Below are positions 35,186 to 43,564 of a stretch of DNA of 64,000 nucleotides, in pieces. The notes beneath the pieces are model-generated. The model had not been told where the DNA came from. It was given only the letters and a program-made list of their open reading frames with translations, and made no database searches. Origin of the DNA: Ruminococcus sp. Lineage in GTDB: Bacteria > Bacillota > Clostridia > Oscillospirales > Acutalibacteraceae. Position 1 is the stretch's first letter. Each line of letters begins with the position of its first letter. The stretch lies in contig JAFTGL010000005.1 of NCBI GenBank assembly GCA_017457955.1, positions 124,001-188,000 of the forward strand. The letters are read 5' to 3'. Both the position numbers and the translations under genes were made by a program.

Positions 35186-36886
35186 ATGAAATTCAGCCTT
35201 TTATATCCGCAGGACGCGGACAGGAGCTTTCAGACGCTCAGCGATGAAGCCGTCAACGATCTGTCGCTCGAGTTCATCCTCGACGCGCTGACCGAGGTAC
35301 GGGCGGAGAGACCGCAGCTGCTGGGATTGATGACGCATCTGACGAGCGATCCCGAGGTCATCCGCTACCGCAGAGATATCTTCGAGGACTTTTTGCGGTT
35401 TCCGAAGCTCAGACAGGCGATGTCGGAGCTGGTGCTCAAGCTCGCCGACCTCAGAGACCTCGAGCGCTTCCAGATGGACGGCGACGCGTCGGCGCTGTGG
35501 TCGCTGATCAACCGTCTCAGGGAGATCGACGACTACATCACCTGTATCACCATGATCAAGGATACGCTGACGGGGCTGGACATCACCTCGAAGGGCATGA
35601 AGGAGCTCAGGCAGATCGTCACCGATATCGACAGAGAGAGCGGCTTTGACGCGCTGAAAGCGGACATCGACGAGATGATGAAAAAGGCTCAGCGGATGCA
35701 GAGCGTGACCATCGGCGTAAACCTGGACAAATTCCTGCGACCCGAATTCGCGGGGATCGTATCGGTGAACGACACGAAATTCACCGACTCGGGGCTGATG
35801 AGCCGCTTCAAGAGCTTTACGGACAGCAAGGACGATCTGTATCACGGCGCCAACAAGGGCGAGAATCACCGCTTCCATCCCTCGAATCCGTACAATGCCC
35901 GCGCCTCCTCCGGCGGAATACTCGCGGAGGCGATGACACAGGACGCTCACATGGAAACGAGCAATATCACGGGTAAGGATCCGCTTTCCGACGCGCTGAG
36001 AAAGCAGGTCACCGACATCATGCGCCGTACGGTCAACGACATCAAGGCGACCATCAAGAAGTATGTCAACGTCAACGGCTACTCGCTGATCAACCTGATG
36101 TCGGAAATCACCTTCTACAACCGCTTCGCCGAGCTGACGGAGAAGATCACTGCGACGGGTATGCCGATGTGTAAGCCCGAGATCCTGCCGTATGAATCGA
36201 GGGATTGTTCTTTTAAAGAAGTATACAACTTGAAGCTCGCCATCAACAAGGTCGGCGGCGAGGATCTGAACATCATCACCAACGACTTTGACTTTGACGA
36301 TAAGCACCGTATCTACATCCTCACAGGTCCGAACCGCGGCGGCAAAACCATCTTCACGCAGGCGGTGGGAATCGCGATGATGATGGCGCAGTGGGGCGTA
36401 TATGTCCCCGCAAAAGCGGCGGCGATCAGCCCGTGCGACAATATCTTCACCCACTTCCCCGCCGACGAGAATGACACGGTCGACCTCGGCAGACTGGGCG
36501 AGGAAAGCCAGAGGTTATCGAAGATCTTTGAGGTCGCGACCAGACACAGTCTGCTGCTGCTCAACGAAAGTCTCGCGACCACCAGCGTTGCGGAAGGCGT
36601 GTTCATCGCGAAGGACGTTGTCAGGGCGATGCGGTACCTCGGTACGCGGGCGATCTTCAACACCCACATGCATGACCTCGCAACCTCGCTGGAGCAGATC
36701 AACGGCGAGATCGAAGGCGACAGCAGAGCGGAAAGCCTGATCACCGGCGTGCATGACGGAGAGCGGAGCTTCAAGGTCTTTATCGCGCCGCCGCAGGGCG
36801 TGAGCTATGCCGCGGATATCGCGAAAAAATACGGCGTGACCTTTGAGCAGATGAAACAGGGGATCGACCAAAAACATCCGAAATAA
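35186..36886 (+). CDS. MutS-family ATPase without mismatch-recognition domain
   Basis: A 566-residue protein with a helical lever/core region (about 1-340) and the MutS-type ABC ATPase at the C-terminus: Walker A LTGPNRGGKTIFTQAVG near residue 387, Walker B LLLLNESLATT near 463, and the His-loop NTHMHDLA near 497. It lacks the N-terminal mismatch-binding domain and the Smr nuclease of MutS2, so it belongs to the stand-alone MutS-like groups. AGGAGG precedes the ATG at 35186. Role unknown; not part of a mutSL cluster. Confidence 0.85.
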   Translation: MKFSLLYPQDADRSFQTLSDEAVNDLSLEFILDALTEVRAERPQLLGLMTHLTSDPEVIRYRRDIFEDFLRFPKLRQAMSELVLKLADLRDLERFQMDGDASALWSLINRLREIDDYITCITMIKDTLTGLDITSKGMKELRQIVTDIDRESGFDALKADIDEMMKKAQRMQSVTIGVNLDKFLRPEFAGIVSVNDTKFTDSGLMSRFKSFTDSKDDLYHGANKGENHRFHPSNPYNARASSGGILAEAMTQDAHMETSNITGKDPLSDALRKQVTDIMRRTVNDIKATIKKYVNVNGYSLINLMSEITFYNRFAELTEKITATGMPMCKPEILPYESRDCSFKEVYNLKLAINKVGGEDLNIITNDFDFDDKHRIYILTGPNRGGKTIFTQAVGIAMMMAQWGVYVPAKAAAISPCDNIFTHFPADENDTVDLGRLGEESQRLSKIFEVATRHSLLLLNESLATTSVAEGVFIAKDVVRAMRYLGTRAIFNTHMHDLATSLEQINGEIEGDSRAESLITGVHDGERSFKVFIAPPQGVSYAADIAKKYGVTFEQMKQGIDQKHPK

Positions 36887-36890
36887 AAGG

Positions 36891-36928
36891 AGAGGTAACG
36901 GCTGAGTAAAAAGCCGTTACCTCTTTTG
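36891..36928. terminator. Bidirectional intrinsic terminator
   Basis: AGAGGTAACGGCT-gagtaaaa-AGCCGTTACCTCT followed by TTTG. Confidence 0.82.
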
Positions 36929-36930
36929 TA

Positions 36931-37455
36931 TTATTCTATTTTTCCTTGATTAAGGGCAAGTTGGGAATTGTTATAGCGGCGGTCATGGGTGACCTCCCCG
37001 ATCAGCTTCACGCACGGCGGGATGGGGATGGGGGTATCTTCGCTTTGTACCTCCGCTTCGAGGGTCGCCTTATCGTCCCAGAATTCGTAGACGTCCAGCT
37101 CATAGGTGAGACCTTCAAAGCGGAAAATGTGCCTGTCCTTGCGGATGGTAATGGTATCGGGCGTTCTGCGCGGGAGAAGCTCGTCATATTCTTCCGCTGT
37201 GATCTCACGCTCAAATTCGCGGCGGGTCAAATCAGACAAACGCTCCTTATACGTATAGACAAAACGAACGCGTCCGCCGTCGGAAATGCGGCGGATGCGA
37301 CCGCCGATGAAATCGTCTGCCGCTTGTAAATAGCTCTGCTCCATTTGAACGACGCGGTAGTCGGGCATGGCTTGCAGGGCGGCAATATCGGGATATTCTA
37401 TCAGGAATTTGCGCTCTATCTCAAGGGGCGCGTTTTTGATATCAAAGCTGTCCAT
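36931..37455 (-). CDS. CYTH-domain protein
   Basis: A 174-residue tunnel-fold protein of the CYTH superfamily (triphosphatases, class IV adenylate cyclases). Signature LEIERKFLIEY at residues 11-21, a basic strand RIRRISDGGRVRF, and acidic strand pairs DVYEFW and LEAEVQSED that would bind metal. Acts on a triphosphate substrate such as tripolyphosphate, thiamine triphosphate or ATP; not distinguishable here. Starts seven bases after the upstream metallophosphoesterase gene on the same strand. Confidence 0.88.
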   Translation of the reverse strand: MDSFDIKNAPLEIERKFLIEYPDIAALQAMPDYRVVQMEQSYLQAADDFIGGRIRRISDGGRVRFVYTYKERLSDLTRREFEREITAEEYDELLPRRTPDTITIRKDRHIFRFEGLTYELDVYEFWDDKATLEAEVQSEDTPIPIPPCVKLIGEVTHDRRYNNSQLALNQGKIE

Positions 37456-37462
37456 GATTTCC

Positions 37463-38272
37463 TCACTTTAACGTAATCATCACCAGTTCGCGCGGGTTGA
37501 ACAATCTTGGAAAGGCGACGGTGTTGGCACAGCCCGCGGAGACGATCAGCCTGCCGCCGAAAAAGCTGCCGTGGGCGTACTTGCCGAACAACCCTTGGCT
37601 CGGCACGAAGAAGCCCATGCCCTTCTTCCCTATCCGCACCTGCCCGCCGTGGGTGTGCCCCGACAGGGTCAGGTCGATATCCTTGTCGGAGAGCAGATCG
37701 ACATACAGATCGGGCTTGTGACAAAGGAGAATCTTATAGCCCTTTTTGGCAATAAAGGTCGGCAGCCACTCTTCATAATCCCAGCAGGACATGCCGCCGA
37801 GCGTAAATCGGAAGCCTTTCAGCTGTATCGGGATATCGGAATTCTCCAGCAGTGTGATCCCCTGTTCTTTAAGAAAGGCGTAATCCCTGTGGCGGAGCTT
37901 TTGCTCATGGTTGCCGAGACTCATATAGACGGGGGCGGTCTTTACCGCTTCACGCAAAAAACGCAGGACGTTTTCTTCATTCGCTTTCAGGCGCTTCGGC
38001 TCAAACTTCGTGAGAATGTAGTTGGAATAGTGGATGACGTTGATGATCAGGCGCTTGAGGGGACGGCGGTAAAAATCATACTGCGGGCGGTTGTCGTAGC
38101 GCTCGAAGGTATCGCCCGTTATCATGATAACGTCGGGTTTTTCCGAACGGAGCATGGAGAGGATGTCGTCAGAGTTGCGTTCGTGAAGATCGGACACGTG
38201 CGCGATACGGATCGGCTCGGACAGCTTGTATCCGCTGTCGACGGTATAGCGTGTAATAACTGCTTTTGACAT
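37463..38272 (-). CDS. Membrane-associated metallophosphoesterase (YkuE/YaeI-like)
   Basis: A 269-residue calcineurin-like phosphoesterase. Motifs: HVSDLHE near residue 26, ITGDTF near 53, LGNHEQKL near 125, and GHTHGGQVRIG near 217; the GHTHGGQ form is typical of the YkuE/LpxH-like group. GGGGAGG precedes the ATG at 38272; the frame start at 38305 lies upstream of this site. Operon with the CYTH gene. Substrate unknown. Confidence 0.88.
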   Translation of the reverse strand: MSKAVITRYTVDSGYKLSEPIRIAHVSDLHERNSDDILSMLRSEKPDVIMITGDTFERYDNRPQYDFYRRPLKRLIINVIHYSNYILTKFEPKRLKANEENVLRFLREAVKTAPVYMSLGNHEQKLRHRDYAFLKEQGITLLENSDIPIQLKGFRFTLGGMSCWDYEEWLPTFIAKKGYKILLCHKPDLYVDLLSDKDIDLTLSGHTHGGQVRIGKKGMGFFVPSQGLFGKYAHGSFFGGRLIVSAGCANTVAFPRLFNPRELVMITLK

Positions 38273-38344
38273 ATCGGCGCCTCCCCTGCTTGTTATGGTT
38301 ATCATTATATACTATGCCCGACGGTTTTGCAATATCTCAAAAAA

Positions 38345-38370
38345 GCACCATCGGATTTCTCCGATGGTGC
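38345..38370 (-). terminator. Intrinsic terminator of the thi genes
   Basis: GCACCATCGGA-gaaa-TCCGATGGTGC followed by TTTTTT on the minus strand, just after the thiamine pyrophosphokinase stop. Confidence 0.88.
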
Positions 38371-38378
38371 GGTCATTG

Positions 38379-38993
38379 TTATTCTGTTTGCCAAACGATC
38401 AGCAGGTCGCCGTCGGTCACGGAAATGCGCGAGGGCTTGCCGATGAAGGAATTGCTGACGCCGATATGGGAGGTGCAGGGCAGGGTGTAGTCGCAAAGCT
38501 CATAGCTGAGTCCCTCGATCGAAACGCCGCGGGCAGCCTTGCCGAGGGCGAATACCGAAATCCTGCCGTCCTTACGTGCGGGAAATCGCTTTTCACCGTT
38601 ATGGAGAACGGTGAAACATCCATCGTCACCGATAAACAGCGGTGTGCCGCCCCTGACGGCGATATCGTAGGCGATCACGATATTTGCGAAGGTGTGGTCG
38701 AGGAGTCCGCCGACAGCGCCGTAAACGACAAAGTCGGTATAGCCCTTTTCAAAGCCGAGTTCGACAGCGTGTCCGACGTCGGTGTCGTCCTTGCGGATCT
38801 GTAATCGGACAAGGTTTTTGACGTCGGGCGCGGCACCGCGGGAATCGAAATCGCCGACGACAAGATCGGGCGTGAGTCCCAGAGACAGCGCGACGTCATA
38901 GCCTTTGTCGGCGGCGATGATGAAGTCGCCTTCATCGGGCTTGATCGGCATACCCCTGACAGGCAGAGCGCCGAAGATAAAACAGCGGTTCAT
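38379..38993 (-). CDS. thiN: Thiamine pyrophosphokinase
   Basis: A 204-residue enzyme converting thiamine and ATP to thiamine diphosphate. Motifs: IAADKGYDVALSLGLTPDLVVGDFDS near residues 27-52, KDDTDVGHAVE near 68 and the GGLLDHTFANI stretch near 93 that binds substrate. Follows thiT on the same strand, so import and activation of thiamine are probably controlled by the one TPP riboswitch. A MITE sits between the two genes and may interfere with, or tune, read-through. Confidence 0.92.
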   Translation of the reverse strand: MNRCFIFGALPVRGMPIKPDEGDFIIAADKGYDVALSLGLTPDLVVGDFDSRGAAPDVKNLVRLQIRKDDTDVGHAVELGFEKGYTDFVVYGAVGGLLDHTFANIVIAYDIAVRGGTPLFIGDDGCFTVLHNGEKRFPARKDGRISVFALGKAARGVSIEGLSYELCDYTLPCTSHIGVSNSFIGKPSRISVTDGDLLIVWQTE

Positions 38994-39025
38994 GCTGACC
39001 TCCGTCAGAAATATAAATTACTCTA

Positions 39026-39186
39026 ATACTAAGTATCCATTAAACGCTTTAACAAATTTATTAGTGGGAAATTTCGCAGAGCAAGGCGGAGGACGCAGGC
39101 ATACTGGCGTATGTCAAGGACGACAACGCAGCTATGCGGAATTTAACGCAATAAATGTTAAAGTGTTTTAATGATACTTAGTATAA
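39026..39186. mobile_element. MITE-like element inserted at the end of thiT
   Basis: About 160 bases with near-perfect ends: ATACTAAGTATC then ATTAAA and CTTTAACA at the left, and the reverse complement order at the right. Inner arms (AAATTTCGCAGAG with CTATGCGGAATTT) and a central CATAC-TGGC-GTATG let the whole element fold into one long hairpin. No coding capacity. Its right end contains the last codons and TAA stop of thiT. Confidence 0.75.
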
Positions 39187-39756
39187 ATTGCTGGAAACCA
39201 GACGGCTGAAGCTGGGGGTCTTGAACAGGATCACGGAACCGATCATGGTGAGGACCATCTCGGGCAGCATGTACAGACCGTTGTAGCATACCGAGTAGAT
39301 GAACGGATTTGCCCAGCCCTCGGGCATCCAGATATCAAAGATAACGGTGCCGGAGATCAGGTGAAATACAAAGCGCATGAACAGCGCGATGAATACGCCC
39401 GCGCAGATACCGAAAACGCCCTTCTTGCGGAAAATGCCCGCGAGACCGATAGAGGTGTAGGCGAGGATATAGTCGAGCGCGATGGTACCGATGATCGCGA
39501 CAGGCGATAAGCCCCACGACAGTACCGCGGCAAGATCGAGGAACATCTGGATCAGAGAATAGATGAACGCGCCGGTCAGTCCCCAGCCCACGCCGTACTC
39601 GATGGAGATCAGCGCGATCGGCAGCATGGAAAGCAGGGTGATCGAGCCGCCGAGGGGCATCTGCCAGATCTTGATGAGGCTCAACGCGGTGCCTAAACCG
39701 ATCAGAACGGCAGTCAGCACCATACGCTTGATGTTGGTGTTTGTGTTTGTTTTCAT
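39178..39756 (-). CDS. thiT: Thiamine ECF transporter S component ThiT
   Basis: A 192-residue integral membrane protein with six hydrophobic segments that binds thiamine and docks on the shared ECF energising module. Recognised by MPLGGSITLLSMLPIALISIEYG near residue 32 and WANPFIYSVCYNGLYMLPEM near the C-terminus. The ATG at 39756 is seven bases from AAGGAG and is preferred to that at 39762. Regulated by the TPP riboswitch upstream. The final residues and stop come from the right end of a MITE, so the original C-terminus may have been slightly different. Confidence 0.93.
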   Translation of the reverse strand: MKTNTNTNIKRMVLTAVLIGLGTALSLIKIWQMPLGGSITLLSMLPIALISIEYGVGWGLTGAFIYSLIQMFLDLAAVLSWGLSPVAIIGTIALDYILAYTSIGLAGIFRKKGVFGICAGVFIALFMRFVFHLISGTVIFDIWMPEGWANPFIYSVCYNGLYMLPEMVLTMIGSVILFKTPSFSRLVSSNLY

Positions 39757-39783
39757 TTTCATACTCCTTCAAAAAGATTAAAA

Positions 39784-39805
39784 GCACCACGCTATCGCAT
39801 GGTGC
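39784..39805 (-). terminator. Riboswitch expression-platform terminator
   Basis: On the minus strand GCACCA-TGCGATAGCG-TGGTGC is followed by TTTTAATCTTTTT, between the TPP aptamer and thiT. Suggests transcriptional attenuation when thiamine diphosphate is plentiful. Confidence 0.82.
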
Positions 39806-39807
39806 TA

Positions 39808-39908
39808 CAACTCTGACAGCTCCCTACGACGGCATTATCCGTATCAGGTTAAGGGTTAAGGGCGCATATGCCCTACTCTCAGCCGACTTTTGCGTCAGCT
39901 CCCCTGTG
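39808..39908 (-). promoter_or_regulatory. TPP riboswitch (thi box) upstream of thiT
   Basis: The minus strand carries the conserved aptamer elements in order: GGGGAGC, GGCTGAGA, an AGGGC hairpin, CCCTTAACCTGAT, GGATAATGCC and CGTAGGGAGC. It binds thiamine diphosphate and lies between a consensus promoter and thiT. Confidence 0.95.
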
Positions 39909-39923
39909 GTGTTTTCGCCCTAT

Positions 39924-39952
39924 ATCTTATACCTTAAGGGGGAATTTGTCAA
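39924..39952 (-). promoter_or_regulatory. Promoter of the thiT riboswitch transcript
   Basis: TTGACA (39947-39952), 17 bases, TAAGAT (39924-39929) on the minus strand. Confidence 0.75.
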
Positions 39953-40032
39953 GAAAAACCGCCGTATAATATCATATTACCGTGCAAAACACGGTTCAGT
40001 TAGCCGCGATCCCGCTTTTTGGCAGCGGCATA

Positions 40033-40061
40033 TTGACAAGGGATAAAATGTGTAGTATGAT
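40033..40061 (+). promoter_or_regulatory. Promoter of the gamma-glutamyl ligase operon
   Basis: TTGACA (40033-40038), 17 bases, TATGAT (40056-40061), 45 bases before the first gene. Confidence 0.75.
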
Positions 40062-40105
40062 ATTTATACCGATCAATATAGTAGGTTAGTATATTAGAGG
40101 CTGTT

Positions 40106-41353
40106 ATGAGTTGGAACTTTGAAGATCACGAATTACAACAGTATATCGATAACGCTGAGTACGGGATAGAAAAGGAAAGCCTGCGGGTCACGCCCAAGGG
40201 AACGCTTGCACAAACGCCGCATCCGTTCACCGAAGGATCGATCGACCGCGACTTCTGCGAGAATCAGGCGGAGATGATCACCTCCGTCCACCGCGACGCC
40301 GAATCGCTCATGAAAGAACTGACGGAGATACACAAAACGGTCAACGACAGGCTGAAAGGCATGAACGAACTGCTGTGGCCGTTCTCGAACCCGCCGATCG
40401 TTCATCAGCAAGAGGATATCCCTGTCGCGCGCTTCGACGGCGCATTAAAGGAGCGGGAGATCTACCGCGATTATCTGGCAAATAAATACGGCAAAACAAA
40501 AATGCTGTACTCGGGGATCCACTTCAACTTCTCATTCTCGGAAGAACTGCTGAAGGCGGTGTTCCGCCGCTCTAAAGAAGAGGATTATCGGCGGTTCAAG
40601 GATCACGTCTATCTTGAACTCAGCCGCAAGCTGCTCAGGTATACGTGGCTGGTCGTCTATCTGACGGCGGCGAGTCCGCTAGCGGATGACAGCTTTATCA
40701 GGCTGAGCGGCATGAATGGATCGGACCGCTACCGCTACGCCTCGTTCCGCTGCTCCGAGGTCGGTTACTGGAACGACTTTTTGCCAGTGCTCGACTTCAC
40801 GACCGTCGAGAAATACGCCGACAGCATACAGAGCTATATCGACCGCCGACTGCTCTATGCCGCGTCGGAGCTATACTATCCGCTGAGACTCAAGCCGCGG
40901 GGCAAAAACTCGCTTGAAGCGCTGAAGGACAGCGGCGTGAACCATATCGAGCTGAGGTGTCTGGACGTCAATCCCCTCTCCCCCGTAGGACTGTTCAGAG
41001 AGGACATCCGCTTCATCCACTTGCTGATGGTGTATCTGATGAGCCTTGAGGATATATCCGCGGGCGAAAAAGCGCAGAGGATCGCGATCGAAAACGTCAA
41101 GACGGCGGCGCTGTTCAACGACACCGAGAACACAGTGCTCAGGGGCGGTCAGACAATATCCGTCCGGCACGCCGCGTCCGACACGCTGGACGAAATAGAA
41201 CGCTTCACCGAAGCATACGCGCCCGCGTTTGTGCCTGACGTTCTTTACCAGAAAAGAAAGCTGAACGGTCAGCGGTATGCCGAGACCGTGCGCAACAGCT
41301 TCCGTTCTTATATCACAGACGGGTTGAGACTCGCCGAAAAATACAGAGGATAA
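40106..41353 (+). CDS. gshA: Glutamate-cysteine ligase, GshA/GshF N-domain type
   Basis: ATP-dependent ligase forming a gamma-glutamyl peptide bond, classically with cysteine. The 415-residue sequence shows EYGIEKESLRV near residue 18, ENQAEMIT near 52, LYSGIHFNFSF near 134 and SGVNHIELRCLDVNP near 275, matching the GshA/GshF catalytic domain. It is shorter than E. coli GshA (about 518) and lacks the ATP-grasp domain of GshF, so it would make gamma-glutamylcysteine, not glutathione. First gene of an operon; the next starts four bases after its stop. A second, unrelated-looking glutamyl ligase is two genes on. Confidence 0.88.
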   Translation: MSWNFEDHELQQYIDNAEYGIEKESLRVTPKGTLAQTPHPFTEGSIDRDFCENQAEMITSVHRDAESLMKELTEIHKTVNDRLKGMNELLWPFSNPPIVHQQEDIPVARFDGALKEREIYRDYLANKYGKTKMLYSGIHFNFSFSEELLKAVFRRSKEEDYRRFKDHVYLELSRKLLRYTWLVVYLTAASPLADDSFIRLSGMNGSDRYRYASFRCSEVGYWNDFLPVLDFTTVEKYADSIQSYIDRRLLYAASELYYPLRLKPRGKNSLEALKDSGVNHIELRCLDVNPLSPVGLFREDIRFIHLLMVYLMSLEDISAGEKAQRIAIENVKTAALFNDTENTVLRGGQTISVRHAASDTLDEIERFTEAYAPAFVPDVLYQKRKLNGQRYAETVRNSFRSYITDGLRLAEKYRG

Positions 41354-41356
41354 ACT

Positions 41357-42130
41357 ATGTGCATGATATTCGGGCTGAGCGCCCGCGATGAAATACCGAC
41401 AAATGAATATCTGAGAGCCTTTTACAAAAACTCGCCGCAGCACCCTGACGGCTGGGGGCTTGCGGTCATCAACCGCTCTGACGCGGTGATCGAGAAGGAA
41501 AGCATCGAAGCGTCAAAAAGCCACTATCTCAAAGAACGGCTGAGCGCGCCGATCGAAGCGCGGCTGTTGATCGCGCATATCCGCTACGCGACCGTCGGCA
41601 ACGTGGAGTATCAAAACTGCCATCCGTTCACGGCAAAGGATCACCTCGGCAGACGCTGGACGCAGGCGCACAACGGCACCATCTTCGACTATCCCGCCCT
41701 GTCGAAATACGTCGGCACCCAAAAGGGCGATACCGACTCGGAGCGTATATTTCTCTATCTGCTTGACCGCCTGAACGCGGCGCAGAATGAAAAGGGCAGT
41801 AAGCTCAGCTTTGACGAGCGCTTTGACCTGCTGGACAGGATCGTCCGCGATATGGCAAAGGGCAACAAGCTGAACCTGCTGATCAGCGACGGACGGAATC
41901 TGTACGTCCATACCAACTGCAAGGATACGCTGTATTATCTTGACAAGGGCAATGCCGTGCTGGTCGCTACCGCCCCGCTGAGCAAGGAATGCTGGGAACC
42001 CGTACCGTTCACGACCCTGCTCGCCTTCCGCGACGGAAAACTCGTCAAAAAAGGTACGGATCACGGTAACGAGTATGTCGAGAATCCCGAACAGATCAAG
42101 CTCCTGTACCAAATATTCTCCAACCTGTAA
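41357..42130 (+). CDS. Class II glutamine amidotransferase-like hydrolase, EgtC/YafJ type
   Basis: A 257-residue N-terminal-nucleophile hydrolase. The Met-Cys start (MCMIFGLS) exposes the catalytic cysteine once Met is removed; HPDGWGL near residue 29, LIAHIRYATVG near 73 and AHNGTIFDY near 103 are the class II signature strands. There is no partner synthase domain, as in EgtC, which cleaves a gamma-glutamyl group in ergothioneine synthesis. Its place between two gamma-glutamyl ligase genes suggests that it removes a gamma-glutamyl protecting group or hydrolyses glutamine for one of them. Inference from context. Confidence 0.85.
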   Translation: MCMIFGLSARDEIPTNEYLRAFYKNSPQHPDGWGLAVINRSDAVIEKESIEASKSHYLKERLSAPIEARLLIAHIRYATVGNVEYQNCHPFTAKDHLGRRWTQAHNGTIFDYPALSKYVGTQKGDTDSERIFLYLLDRLNAAQNEKGSKLSFDERFDLLDRIVRDMAKGNKLNLLISDGRNLYVHTNCKDTLYYLDKGNAVLVATAPLSKECWEPVPFTTLLAFRDGKLVKKGTDHGNEYVENPEQIKLLYQIFSNL

Positions 42131-42139
42131 GGAGTCATT

Positions 42140-43522
42140 ATGAACAAAGAGATCATCTATCAAAAGCTGTATGAAAAATATATCCGCCTGACCGAGAACA
42201 ACCGCGATCATTTCATCGGGGTGGAAATAGAAATGCCCATCGTCAATCTGAACCGTCAGGCGGTGGATTTTTCTGTCGTGCATCAGCTGACAAAAGCGTT
42301 CTGCAAGAGGTTTGATTTTGCTGTCAGCGGTATCGACGACAAGGGCAACGCATATTCAGCCGAGAATAAAGATAACGGCGATATCCTGTCTTACGACTGC
42401 TCCTACAACAACCTCGAGCTGTCCTTCGGCAGAGAGGTCGATCTGAATATCATCGACGGCAGATTCAAGGAATACTACGCGTTTATACAGGAATTTTTCA
42501 AGCCCTATCGCTATACGCTGACGGGAATGGGCGTGAATCCGTACCGCAGATACAACCGCAATTTCCCCGTCCCGAACGGCAGATACCGCATGCTGTTCCA
42601 CCATCTGCACAGCTACCGCAAATATGAAGGGCTGATGGAGTTTCATCCCTTCCCTGAGTTCGGCACCTTCTCATCCGCGTCGCAGGTACAGCTGGACGTG
42701 AATCTCCGACAACTGCCGCAGACGCTGAACGTGATGAACCGCCTTGAACCGCTGAAAGCCCTGCTGTTCGGCAACTCTCCCCTGCCCGACTACGACCCCG
42801 ATCTGCTGTGCTGCCGCGACATGTTCTGGGAGAAAAGCACCCACGGGATCAATCCGAAGAACGTCGGGATGTATGACAGGGAATTTGGTTCGGCTGACGA
42901 AATTCTCAGCTATATCGCGGATACTTCCATCTACTGTGTCGAGCGGGATGAAAAGTATATCAACTTCAAACCGATCAACATTGTCGAATATCTGCAGTCG
43001 GACGCTATACAGGGCGAATACTATGACAACGGCGTTTACCGCGATATCACCGTCACGCCGCGGATAGAAGATTTAGCGTATCTGCGGACGTTCAAGTTTG
43101 AGGATCTGACCTATCGCGGGACGATAGAATACCGCTCCGCCTGTACCCAGCCGATCAAAAGCGCGATGGCGCTGCCCGCATTTCACGTCGGTCTCGCTCA
43201 GCGGCTCGATAGCCTGGATGAACTGCTGAGAAATGACGACGTGATCTACGGTCGCGGATATACGCCCGCACAGCTGAGAAAAATGCTTGTCAGAAGAAAC
43301 CTACCTGACTTTATCGACGTCGACCGACTGTACGGACTGCTCAGGCAGATCGTCGATCTGGCTGAGGACGGCTTGCGCGAACGCGGGCTGGGAGAAGAAA
43401 AGTATCTCACGCCGCTGTATGAACGTATCGAAAGGCGGGAATGTCCCGCGGAATATATGCTGAGACAGACGGAAAGCGGGGTTTCCACAGAAAAGTTGAT
43501 CCTTGATTTTGCTGAGATATAA
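42140..43522 (+). CDS. Second gamma-glutamyl ligase, GCS2/EgtA-like
   Basis: A 460-residue ligase of the glutamine-synthetase-like glutamate-cysteine ligase superfamily but of another branch than the gene at 40106. Seen: FIGVEIEMPIVN near residue 24, YNNLELSFGREVD near 90, GMGVNPYRRYNRNFPVPNGRY near 130, and FSSASQVQLDVNLRQLP near 178 (substrate-binding beta strand). Related to plant-type GCL, EgtA and carboxylate-amine ligases. Ribosome binding site AAGGAG at the end of the previous gene, so it is coupled. The amine substrate is not evident. Confidence 0.78.
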   Translation: MNKEIIYQKLYEKYIRLTENNRDHFIGVEIEMPIVNLNRQAVDFSVVHQLTKAFCKRFDFAVSGIDDKGNAYSAENKDNGDILSYDCSYNNLELSFGREVDLNIIDGRFKEYYAFIQEFFKPYRYTLTGMGVNPYRRYNRNFPVPNGRYRMLFHHLHSYRKYEGLMEFHPFPEFGTFSSASQVQLDVNLRQLPQTLNVMNRLEPLKALLFGNSPLPDYDPDLLCCRDMFWEKSTHGINPKNVGMYDREFGSADEILSYIADTSIYCVERDEKYINFKPINIVEYLQSDAIQGEYYDNGVYRDITVTPRIEDLAYLRTFKFEDLTYRGTIEYRSACTQPIKSAMALPAFHVGLAQRLDSLDELLRNDDVIYGRGYTPAQLRKMLVRRNLPDFIDVDRLYGLLRQIVDLAEDGLRERGLGEEKYLTPLYERIERRECPAEYMLRQTESGVSTEKLILDFAEI

Positions 43523-43564
43523 GGATATAATGAATGGGAAAAGGTGTTATTTGTCGGAGCGTAT

